From Myxococcales bacterium (GTDB taxonomy: Bacteria; Myxococcota_A; UBA796; GCA-2862545): a stretch of 50,683 bases of DNA. The notes under the pieces are model-generated. The model was not told where the DNA came from. It worked only from the letters and a program-made list of their open reading frames with translations, and did not search any database. The DNA is taken from contig JAHQVJ010000151.1 of NCBI GenBank assembly GCA_019634415.1, positions 1 to 50,683 of the forward strand. Direction: 5' to 3'. A program made the position numbers and the translations under genes. Of the stretch, positions 32,983 to 40,993 are shown piece by piece (position 1 is the first letter of the stretch; each line of letters starts with the position of its first letter).

Positions 32983-33011
32983 TTGACACAGACCTGCCGG
33001 ATCCGTACCTT
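32983..33011 (+). promoter_or_regulatory. Candidate promoter of the Kelch-like lipoprotein gene
   Basis: A perfect -35 TTGACA at 32983-32988 is followed after 17 bases by a weak -10, TACCTT at 33006-33011 (3/6). The predicted start point near 33018 leaves almost no leader before the GAGGAG at 33018-33023, which weakens the call. Confidence 0.3.
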
Positions 33012-33029
33012 CGGCACGAGGAGACGCCC

Positions 33030-34631
33030 GTGAGATCGTCGTCGACTGCCTGCTGCGTAGCCCTGGGTCTGAGCCTGACCATCGGGTGCATCCAGCCGGA
33101 GCCCGACTTCACCCTCACCCTGTCCCCCAGCTTGGTGAGCCCGGGGATCCTGGGCACGGGTGCAGTCGCCAAGCTGGTCCTTGTGTTCCCCGACGGCTCT
33201 TCGTCGGTGACCCTGGTGGGATCCGTCGACGATCCAGACTCACTGCTGCTCGACGTGCCTGCCCCCATCCCCGCGGGCACCCGGGTGGGGCTGCTCGTGG
33301 AGGACGCGGGTGGCCCCGACGACGCCTGGTCCCCGTCGGCCACACGCGCCTACGGCCAGGCCTGGACCGATACCGACCTCGTACAAGGCGATCACGTGCT
33401 GGAGATCGACCTGATCCCCACGGGCGAGATCGCCGAGCTCGACGTGGTGGGGGAGAACCGTCGCCGCTGGTCGGGTGCCGCCGTCACCACGGCAGGGGGC
33501 GCCACCTACCTGTTCGGTGGAGGAGATCCAGAGGATCGCCTCACCGCCAGCAACATCATCCTGAAGCTCGATCCCACCGCACCATCCTTCTCCAACGTGG
33601 GCCAGATGCCCGTGTTCGAGGGAGCGGGCGAGACCGGCCCGGTGGAGGTCAGCGCCTACACCCAGAACACGGCGACCCTGGTCACGGTGGACGAGCAGGA
33701 GATGATCCTGGTGGCGGGCGGACGCAGCACCGTGAACGGCACCTTCGAGAGCGTGCGGGGTTGGTTCCTGTTCGATCCGGCTACCGACACCATCGTGGAC
33801 AGCAAGGAGACGCTGACCATCCCCCGCTCCGGCCACCAGGCGATGGCCTTCGCCGACGGCGACGTGCTGATCTGGGGAGGCGTCACCGACACGGGCGTCA
33901 GCCAGCTGGCCACCTTCGAGATCTGGAAGGCGGGCAACCGGCGCGTGGTGGACGGCGACGACCTCGGCGCCGTCCAGGCGGGCCGGATCTTCCCGATGAT
34001 GGCCCCCCTCGACAACGACATCATCGTGTGTGGGGGCTTCACGGTGACCCTGGCCGTGGACACGATCGACTGGACGCCCCAGAGCGGGTGCGACCGCATC
34101 CAGACCAACGGCGACGTGGAGCCCTTCCCTGCCCTGCCGGCACCGCTGGCCGCTGGCGCCATGCTCGCGCTCGCCGATGGCTCGCTGTACGTGACCGGCG
34201 GCACCACCGACACCCTCACCGAGAACTGGTTCGCGGGCGATTACGACCAGGGTACCGCGACGGACGTGGCCTATCGCTACGATCCCGAGGCGGAGGAGTG
34301 GCAGATCGCTTCGTCGCTGGGGTTCCCCCGCGGACGACACGCGATGGTGGAGGTCCCGGGCAAGGGCGTACTCGTCATCGGCGGCTCCACCGAGATCACG
34401 CCGTTCTTCGGCCGCCTGGGCGAGGCGGTGCGCTGCATCGAGCGCTACGATCCCGAGAGTGGCGAGATCACCGAGGAGCAGTGCACGGACGTCGGGCGCG
34501 GCTCCGCGCCGCTGGTGTCCAGCTACCCTGGAGAGTACGTCTTCGTGATGGAGGGCACCTGGGGCGGGCCCCTTCCCTACGAGGGCGAAGCCTCCACGTA
34601 TGGCTTGACGTCCCTCGGCCCACCACTCTAG
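33030..34631 (+). CDS. Kelch-like beta-propeller lipoprotein
   Basis: Predicted 533-residue lipoprotein. It starts at a GTG with GAGGAG six bases upstream. The signal peptide (MRSSSTACCVALGLSLTIGC) ends in a lipobox (TIGC). After an N-terminal beta domain come about six Kelch-type blades, marked by hydrophobic-GG turns: TYLFGGGD, MILVAGGRS, VLIWGGVT, IIVCGGFT, LYVTGGTT and VLVIGGST. Such propellers usually bind proteins or carbohydrates; no catalytic residues stand out. It is convergent with the permease gene six bases away. Confidence 0.8.
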   Translation: MRSSSTACCVALGLSLTIGCIQPEPDFTLTLSPSLVSPGILGTGAVAKLVLVFPDGSSSVTLVGSVDDPDSLLLDVPAPIPAGTRVGLLVEDAGGPDDAWSPSATRAYGQAWTDTDLVQGDHVLEIDLIPTGEIAELDVVGENRRRWSGAAVTTAGGATYLFGGGDPEDRLTASNIILKLDPTAPSFSNVGQMPVFEGAGETGPVEVSAYTQNTATLVTVDEQEMILVAGGRSTVNGTFESVRGWFLFDPATDTIVDSKETLTIPRSGHQAMAFADGDVLIWGGVTDTGVSQLATFEIWKAGNRRVVDGDDLGAVQAGRIFPMMAPLDNDIIVCGGFTVTLAVDTIDWTPQSGCDRIQTNGDVEPFPALPAPLAAGAMLALADGSLYVTGGTTDTLTENWFAGDYDQGTATDVAYRYDPEAEEWQIASSLGFPRGRHAMVEVPGKGVLVIGGSTEITPFFGRLGEAVRCIERYDPESGEITEEQCTDVGRGSAPLVSSYPGEYVFVMEGTWGGPLPYEGEASTYGLTSLGPPL

Positions 34632-34637
34632 AGGCCA

Positions 34638-35627
34638 TCACACCCGCAGGCGCGGATCCAGGGCGTCGCGCAGTGCGTCCGCCACGAGGTTCACCGACAG
34701 GGTGAGCCCGAAGAGCAGCAGCCCGCTCACCAGCAGCGGCCACCACACGCCCTGCATCAGCTCGCTCTTGGCCGCGGCGATCATCTGCCCCCAGCTCGGC
34801 TCACGATCCACGCCCACCCCGAGGAACGTCAGGATCACCTCGGACTTGATGGCGGTGACGAAGGTGAGGCTGAAGTTGATGAGCACGAGGTGGGTCACGT
34901 TGGGGAGCACGTGTCGCCACAGGATCCGCAGCCGCGGCACGCCCAGGGCGGTGGCCGCGGCGATGTAGTCGAGGTTGCGGACCTTGAGCACCTCGGCCCG
35001 CACGAGCCGGCACAAGGTGACCCACGAGGTGGCGCCCACCACCAGCACGATGTTGAACAACCCCAGCGACAGGTAGTCGGAGAAGAACAGTCCCCGGTAC
35101 ATCTCGGCGATGGGCCCCTGGCGCACGATGAAGGCCAGCGCCAGCATCAGCAGCAGGTAGGGGATGGAGGCGATGGTGGAGTAGACGTAGACCACCACCT
35201 CGTCCACCCAGCGACCGAAGAAGCCGGCCAACAGCCCGAGGGTGGTGCCGATCACAGCCGACAGTCCCGCTCCGCAGAGCCCCACCACGAAGGCCACCTT
35301 GGTGCCGTGGAAGGCGCGCAGCAGCACCGACTTGCCCTGCGAGGTGGTGCCCGCCCACGCGAGCCAGTGCTGCGACGAGGGCGGCACGGCCCCCTCCTCG
35401 AAGGGCAGGCCCTGCTCCTTGAGGGTGAGCTCGTAGCCGAAGGGAGGCCCGTCCACCAGCTCCACGACCTGTGCCACCACCGCCATGAGGGCGAACACAC
35501 CGAAGAGCACGGCGAAGAAGACGGCTCCCCGGTCCTTGCGGAACCGGCGCCACGCCTCTTGGGTGGGGCTGCGAACAGTGTGGGCCGTGGCGTTCACGGC
35601 GCGAGTGTAATCGACGGTCAGCCCCAT
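34638..35627 (-). CDS. DppC/OppC-type ABC transporter permease
   Basis: Predicted 329-residue inner-membrane permease of the dipeptide/oligopeptide importer family. An N-terminal transmembrane helix (AVFFAVLFGVFALMAVVAQVV) is followed by a periplasmic segment carrying a WLAWAGTTSQGKSVLLRAFHGT block (the family WLGTDxxGRDxxSRxxxG region). Five more helices follow, with the EAA loop (AAATALGVPRLRILWRHVLPN) that docks the ATPase. The ATG at 35627 lacks a clear ribosome-binding site; a GTG at the VNATAH position is an alternative. The usual OppB, OppD, OppF and binding-protein genes are absent from the neighbourhood. Confidence 0.88.
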   Translation of the reverse strand: MGLTVDYTRAVNATAHTVRSPTQEAWRRFRKDRGAVFFAVLFGVFALMAVVAQVVELVDGPPFGYELTLKEQGLPFEEGAVPPSSQHWLAWAGTTSQGKSVLLRAFHGTKVAFVVGLCGAGLSAVIGTTLGLLAGFFGRWVDEVVVYVYSTIASIPYLLLMLALAFIVRQGPIAEMYRGLFFSDYLSLGLFNIVLVVGATSWVTLCRLVRAEVLKVRNLDYIAAATALGVPRLRILWRHVLPNVTHLVLINFSLTFVTAIKSEVILTFLGVGVDREPSWGQMIAAAKSELMQGVWWPLLVSGLLLFGLTLSVNLVADALRDALDPRLRV

Positions 35628-35684
35628 TGTGGCGGATTGGTGCGTGGGCCGACGTGGGGAGGGGTGAGACCCCAGCGAGGCCCC

Positions 35685-36161
35685 ATGCTCATCTTGCTCT
35701 GCACCACCGCCATCGCCGCCCGGGTGACCCTGCCCGACGACGGCACCTCCGTCAGCGGCGCCGTTCACGCCAGAGCCTCTCCGGAGGCGATGCGCGCTCT
35801 GCTGCGCAATCCAGTGGCCGCGGCCGCCGCCTCCGACAGCAAGGTGACCTACACCCGTCGGTCCACCAGCGGTGACTGCACCACCTACGCCATGCGTGCG
35901 GGCAGCCTCGTGGGAGCGCTCCGGGCCGTGGTGCGGGTGTGCGACACCGCCACGGGCAGCCGCGTGACGATGCTGCACAGCGAAGACTTCCGCCGCTACG
36001 GCTACACCTGGCACGTACAGCCGGCCCCCGACGGAGGCAGCCACATCACCTACACCCTGGACGCCCAGCCCACGATGCCGTTCCCCAGGCGCTTCGTGCG
36101 CAACGCCGCCGCTCGAGAGGTGGGCAAGCTCCTCGACGCCCTCGCCGAGTGGACGCCCTAG
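35685..36161 (+). CDS. Exported SRPBCC (START-like) protein
   Basis: Predicted 158-residue protein. The short signal peptide MLILLCTTAIAA precedes RVTLPDDG. The mature region (SGAVHARASPEAMRALL, then SKVTYTRRSTSGDCTTYAM, MLHSEDFRRYGYTWHVQP, and a C-terminal long helix ending LLDALAEW) has the layout of the START/polyketide-cyclase helix-grip fold, which binds hydrophobic ligands. Two Cys could form a disulfide. GAGG precedes the ATG. It diverges from the permease across 57 bases and its stop codon shares CTAG with the M1 aminopeptidase stop. Confidence 0.7.
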   Translation: MLILLCTTAIAARVTLPDDGTSVSGAVHARASPEAMRALLRNPVAAAAASDSKVTYTRRSTSGDCTTYAMRAGSLVGALRAVVRVCDTATGSRVTMLHSEDFRRYGYTWHVQPAPDGGSHITYTLDAQPTMPFPRRFVRNAAAREVGKLLDALAEWTP

Positions 36162-38746
36162 CGGTCGTCCGCCCACGCCTCCAGGTAGGTCCGCACGTCC
36201 GCTCCGTGCCGCTCCCGCCGCAGGATGCAGCGCTCCACCCGTTCCCGGGTCTCCGCCAGCACCCGATCGGTACCAGCCACCTTTCGGTCGGGGTGGCTGA
36301 AGAAGCCCACGCTGCGCTCGAAGCGCTCTCGGTCGCACCCGCCTCCGGAGCCCGCCAGGAACATCCGGAAGTCCGGCGCCAGCTTGTCCGCGATGGCCTC
36401 GTAGTTCTCCATCACCCAGTCGAGCATGAAGTCCTCGTGGGCATCGCCGGTGCGCGTGTGCCCCAAGCCACCCATGAGCATGAACATGTCGCGGGCGTTG
36501 GCGTCGTCGCCCAGGGCCATCGCGAGGGCCGCATCGCGTGCCGCATCTCCGGGCACCGCCGCGTAGGCCGACAGGTACAGGGCCCGCAGATCCAGGTCGG
36601 TGGTGGCCTCGGCCTTCTTCAGCAGCATGCGCCGCATTCCGCGTGGCGGCTCCTCCGCCAGGACCATCAGGCCCCAGCGCGCCAGCCGCGGATCCACCGA
36701 GGCCGGATCGTCGAGGAACGCCTTGCCGAGGCCGCGCGCCTGCTTCCGCACCTCGCGATCCCCTGCGTCCGCCAGGGCCGAGAGCAGCGCCCGCCGCAGC
36801 CTGCGTCGATCGGGGGACTCGCCGCCCTCCGGCCGCGGCCCCAGCTGGTCCAGCAGCGGCCGGAGCCGCGCGATCCGCCACTGGTTCATCAGCGCCTCGA
36901 GCTTGGGGTCGTCGAGGTTCTCAGCCACCTTCACGGTGGCCAGGATGGGCAGCAGCGCATCGATCAGCGCCGGATCCGTCTCCGCCTGGAAGGCAGCCAG
37001 GGCGTCGAACACCTCACCCGCCGTGCGCTCTCCGGAGGCCAGCTGCAGCGCCACGCTGCCGATGAGGGAACGCCGCTCGGGGGCGTCGAGCTGCGGCATG
37101 GCCTGCAGCAGCGCCTCCATCGAGGCGTCGTCCAGCGACCAGGCGAGGTAGCCGAACCCCTCGCCCGTGGGGTGCATCCAGGCCACCTCTCCCAGATCGA
37201 GGACCTCGTCGTCGCTCTCGACGAGGCGGTCCAGCAGCACCACCGAGCCGTCGGGACGACCCACGCGCAGGTGCAGCGGCACCTGCCAGGGGCCACCGCT
37301 CACCTCGGCCCCCATCACCGCGTATCGGCGCTGCGTGACGTGGTACTTGCCGTTGTCCTTGCGGGTGAAGGTGAGCGCGGGCGCACCGGGTGCATCGAGG
37401 AAGCCAGCCAGCACCTGCCCCACTGGTCTCCCGCTCGACTCCTCCAGTGCCTGGAACAGATCCGAGTGGGTGGCGTTGCCCCAGGCATGGCGCTGCAGAT
37501 AGCGCTTGAGCCCCTTCTGGAAGGCCTCGGGGCCGATCCAGGCCTGCACGGCATCGAGGATGGCCTCGCCCTTCGGATACGCCGCGAAGTTGGCGCTCTG
37601 GAAGACCGCCGCGGGATCCACCTCGGTGCGGATGGGGCGGCTGGTGGCGGCACCGTCGCTGCGCACCATGCTCACCACGTTCGCCACGCGCTTCACCTCG
37701 CCGCGGTACTCGGGCGCGATGGCGTGCAGCGTCTGCTCGCCGAGCCACTCGGCGAAGGACTCGTTGAGCCAGAAGTCGTCCCACCAGGCGAGCGTCACCA
37801 GATCGCCGAACCACATGTGCGCCACCTCGTGGGCGGCCACACGGATGATGGTGGAGCGCTTCTCCGGCGTCATTCGCGACGGATGGGCCAGCAGCCCCTG
37901 ATGGATCACCACGGCTCCCGGGTTCTCCATGCCCCCGAAGGCGAAGTCGGGCACTGCGATCCAGTCGAGCTTGGCGTAGGGGTAGTCCAGGCCGAACCAG
38001 CCCTCGATGTGCGAGACCACGGCTGGCAGATCAGCCGCCAGGCTGGCGCTCAGCGCCTCCTTGCCCTGCACCGTGTAGATGGTGGAGGGCACGCCCACGT
38101 CCTGAACCTCGGTGCCCACGTAGGGCCCCACCGCCAAGGCCATGGCGTAGCTGGGGACCCGCGGGGTCCAGTCGAAGTCCACGCGCTGCGACCCCTCCTC
38201 GACAGACACGTCGAGCACGGGCGCGTTGCTGATCACAGCCAGCTCGGCCGGAGCCCGCACCGAGACCTTCCACGGGATCTTGTAGATGGGCTCGTCGAAG
38301 CACGGCCACACGGTGCGTGCATCGTCGGCCTCGAGCTGGGTGACCAGGTAGGGCCGCCCCTCGTGGTCGAAGCGATACAGGCCATAGGCCTGCTCGTGCA
38401 CCGAGCCCGTGTACTGCAGGTGGAGCTCCCAGGTCCCCGGACGCAGCGGCCGGTCCGAGGTGATCCGAAGCCGGTCGCTGCCCTCTGCCACCGCCGTGGC
38501 CCCGAGCCGCTTGCTGCGACCCTTGCGGCGCAGCGTGGCCTCCGCCACCGTGATTCCCTCGCCGTGCAGCTCGAAGCTCTGCAAGCGCTCGGGGATCTCC
38601 AGCGTGATCCACACCTGCCCCTCGATGTCGGGAGAGGCCGGATCCACGGCGATCTCGATGCGCTGCTCGAGGGGCATCACCCCGGTCTGGAGCCGATCAT
38701 CGGCCAGGGCGTGCATGGCGGTGAACGCGATCAGATGGGTCATCAT
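36158..38746 (-). CDS. M1-family zinc aminopeptidase
   Basis: Predicted 862-residue metallopeptidase that trims N-terminal residues from peptides. The exopeptidase motif is GGMEN (271-275, family GxMEN), and the zinc site is HEVAH (306-310) with the third ligand Glu329 in WLNESFAEW. The N-terminal beta domain (about 20-215) and C-terminal helical domain (about 480-862) complete the M1 architecture. MMTHLIAFTAMHALA may be a short signal peptide, which would place it in the periplasm. It is the last gene of the Clp-like operon, 12 bases after the 744-residue ATPase, with no clear ribosome-binding site, so its translation may depend on upstream readthrough. Confidence 0.92.
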   Translation of the reverse strand: MMTHLIAFTAMHALADDRLQTGVMPLEQRIEIAVDPASPDIEGQVWITLEIPERLQSFELHGEGITVAEATLRRKGRSKRLGATAVAEGSDRLRITSDRPLRPGTWELHLQYTGSVHEQAYGLYRFDHEGRPYLVTQLEADDARTVWPCFDEPIYKIPWKVSVRAPAELAVISNAPVLDVSVEEGSQRVDFDWTPRVPSYAMALAVGPYVGTEVQDVGVPSTIYTVQGKEALSASLAADLPAVVSHIEGWFGLDYPYAKLDWIAVPDFAFGGMENPGAVVIHQGLLAHPSRMTPEKRSTIIRVAAHEVAHMWFGDLVTLAWWDDFWLNESFAEWLGEQTLHAIAPEYRGEVKRVANVVSMVRSDGAATSRPIRTEVDPAAVFQSANFAAYPKGEAILDAVQAWIGPEAFQKGLKRYLQRHAWGNATHSDLFQALEESSGRPVGQVLAGFLDAPGAPALTFTRKDNGKYHVTQRRYAVMGAEVSGGPWQVPLHLRVGRPDGSVVLLDRLVESDDEVLDLGEVAWMHPTGEGFGYLAWSLDDASMEALLQAMPQLDAPERRSLIGSVALQLASGERTAGEVFDALAAFQAETDPALIDALLPILATVKVAENLDDPKLEALMNQWRIARLRPLLDQLGPRPEGGESPDRRRLRRALLSALADAGDREVRKQARGLGKAFLDDPASVDPRLARWGLMVLAEEPPRGMRRMLLKKAEATTDLDLRALYLSAYAAVPGDAARDAALAMALGDDANARDMFMLMGGLGHTRTGDAHEDFMLDWVMENYEAIADKLAPDFRMFLAGSGGGCDRERFERSVGFFSHPDRKVAGTDRVLAETRERVERCILRRERHGADVRTYLEAWADDR

Positions 38747-38758
38747 GGCCGCTGGCTA

Positions 38759-40993
38759 TCACCCGGCCCGCACAACCACCACGCTCCCCTCGGCGACGTC
38801 CACCGACAGCGAAGCGTCCCTAAGGTCGGGCCGAGCGAGGAGGAACCGGCCCACCACCGCCACGACCTGCTGCTCCACCACGCGCTGCAGTGCCCTGGCC
38901 CCGTAGTCGGGATCGAAGCCGAGCTTCACCACGTGCTCCACGAGGGCGTGGGTGAAGGTCAGCTTCAGACGGCGGCTCTGGATCCCCTCCCGGCCGGCGA
39001 GGGCGCCGAGCTCGATGCGCGCGATGCCGCGAACGGCCTCGAGGCTCAGCGGCTCGAAGTGCACCACTCGATCGATGCGGTTGAAGAACTCTGGCCGGAA
39101 GAAGCGTCGCACCGCCGACAGATCGTGGCCCACCCGGGCACGGGAGAAGCCGAGGGATCCACCGCTGCCCGTCCCCAGGTTGGTGGTGAGGATCACCACG
39201 GTGCCGCGGAAGTCCGTCTCTCGGCCCAGGGCGTCCACCAGGATCCCCTCGTCGAGCACCGTGAGCAGCGTGTCGAAGAAGACCGGGTGGGCCTTCTCGA
39301 TCTCGTCGAACAGGACTACCCCGAAGGGACGCTGCCGGAGCTTTCGGACGAGCTCTCCGGGCTCCCCCGATGCATCTCCGATGAGGCGCCGGATCTGGCC
39401 AGCGTACTGCAGCTCGCTCATGTCCACCCGCACCAGCGGGGCGTCCTCGGGGCCTTGACCGAACAGGTACCCGGCCAGCGTCTTGGCCATGGCCGTCTTG
39501 CCGACCCCCGTGGGGCCAGCGAACAGCAGCGTGGCGAGGGGACGACGCGGATCCGACAGTCCCGCCTTGAAGGCCTTCACCACTCGACACACCTCGTCCA
39601 CTGCCTCGGGCTGCCCCACGATGGAGCTCCCGATGGTCTGGGACAGCTCGGCAGGGTCCAGCAGGATCCGGTCGTCCAGTAGGTCGGCGGGCATGCCGCT
39701 GCGCAGGATGAAGCGCTCCATGACGTCGGCCTCACCGATGACGTCGCGCTCGTCTTGCTGAGCGGTGTGCACGCACTCCCGCATCATGGAGGCGGCCTTG
39801 CCGGGGAAGCGCTCGTAGCGAACGTGGCGCTCCAGCAGCCGGTGCGCGAGGCGCTGAGCCCGCGGCTCGAAGCGGATGGACAGATCCCGCTCGGCGGCCG
39901 CCGCGAAGCGGCCGATGACAGCGCGTACCTGAGCCGACGACAGCTCCTCGATGTTCACGAGCTGGAAGCGCTCCACGAAGCTCGGCAGCTTCGATCGAGC
40001 CAGATCCAACCCACGAGGGCTCACCTCCCCCACCAGACGCAGGCCCTCGGTGGCCATGAAGGGCGCGAGGAAGGCAGCCACCGAGTCTTCGGGGCCAGAT
40101 CCCCCCAGGTGGAGCAACGTGAGCACGTCCTCCACCCACAGCACCCCTCGCGCGGCGGACAGCTCGGTGACCATCTGCTCGCACAGCTGTTGCCAGTCGC
40201 CGAGGAACCGTGCCCCGGAGGTGAGCCGATGGGCGGCCGTTCGCCAGAACCGAGGAGCCTCCTTGTGGCGGGCCGCCTTCTTGATGGCATCCATCAGGAT
40301 CTGGCTCTTGCCCACCCCCCGGTGGCCGACCAGCATCAAGCTGCCCCGGGGATTCTCGAGCAACCCCGCGATCTCGGACACCTCGTTCGCGCGCTCCCAG
40401 GCCGCAGCGGCCAGGCGCCCGCGGCTCCGACTCTTGGCCGGAAGGACCTCCGCGATCTGATCGAGACGTGGGGTGGAGACGGGGGGCTCGCGCCACTTCC
40501 CCGACTTCGAGGGCTTGATCCGCACGTTGACGTGCTCGAGCCAGGGCTCCCCGACGAGCAGGAACGAGACGAGCTGCTCGGGGCTGTAGCCGCGGAGCTG
40601 CTCCCGCGCGAAGTGGGTCACCAGCGTGTCGAGCTGCTCGATGTCGTCGTAGAAGAAGGAGCGCCCCAGCCGCGGCAGGTGACACACGCGACCGCCCCTG
40701 GGGAGCTTGCCGTCCACCAGATCCACGGCCACGTCGAGGGTGTGGGGCATGGGGAAGTCGCCGTCATCGGTGCGGTAGGTGGGCCGGATCGACACCGTGG
40801 CGCGATCCAGTCGCGCCTCCAGCATGGGGGGGCGCACCTCCACGTGGGGAGACCGCAGCTCCTGCCCCAGCGCCGCCACCACCTTCTTGGCGTCGGACCG
40901 CACCAGCGTGAGCCCCGTGCCCAGCGCCAAGCCGCCTACGAGCTCGGGCCCCAGGCGCCAGCAGATCACGGGAAACGACAGCAGCTCAGCCAT
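38759..40993 (-). CDS. Clp-like double AAA+ ATPase (744 residues)
   Basis: Predicted cytosolic ATPase, third in the operon. The N-terminal region (1-190) has no ClpN repeats and resembles the N-termini of the two upstream paralogues. AAA1 has Walker A GHRGVGKS (223-230) but a switched Walker B (LWVED, 285-289), and the ERR finger has become VERF. AAA2 has Walker A GPTGVGKT (493-500), Walker B LFDE (561-564) and Arg639 in FFNRID, all Clp-like. The GYVG-type pore loop is replaced by IGDASGEPGE. It ends right after the second AAA+ small domain. Its ATG lies inside the upstream gene's end (8-base overlap). Confidence 0.88.
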   Translation of the reverse strand: MAELLSFPVICWRLGPELVGGLALGTGLTLVRSDAKKVVAALGQELRSPHVEVRPPMLEARLDRATVSIRPTYRTDDGDFPMPHTLDVAVDLVDGKLPRGGRVCHLPRLGRSFFYDDIEQLDTLVTHFAREQLRGYSPEQLVSFLLVGEPWLEHVNVRIKPSKSGKWREPPVSTPRLDQIAEVLPAKSRSRGRLAAAAWERANEVSEIAGLLENPRGSLMLVGHRGVGKSQILMDAIKKAARHKEAPRFWRTAAHRLTSGARFLGDWQQLCEQMVTELSAARGVLWVEDVLTLLHLGGSGPEDSVAAFLAPFMATEGLRLVGEVSPRGLDLARSKLPSFVERFQLVNIEELSSAQVRAVIGRFAAAAERDLSIRFEPRAQRLAHRLLERHVRYERFPGKAASMMRECVHTAQQDERDVIGEADVMERFILRSGMPADLLDDRILLDPAELSQTIGSSIVGQPEAVDEVCRVVKAFKAGLSDPRRPLATLLFAGPTGVGKTAMAKTLAGYLFGQGPEDAPLVRVDMSELQYAGQIRRLIGDASGEPGELVRKLRQRPFGVVLFDEIEKAHPVFFDTLLTVLDEGILVDALGRETDFRGTVVILTTNLGTGSGGSLGFSRARVGHDLSAVRRFFRPEFFNRIDRVVHFEPLSLEAVRGIARIELGALAGREGIQSRRLKLTFTHALVEHVVKLGFDPDYGARALQRVVEQQVVAVVGRFLLARPDLRDASLSVDVAEGSVVVVRAG

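Noticed and set aside
35939..39682. 1247-residue open frame opposite the M1 and Clp-like genes
   Set aside because: It is antisense to two well-supported enzymes, rich in His/Arg/Gln/Gly low-complexity, and has no recognisable motif; it results from GC-biased third positions.
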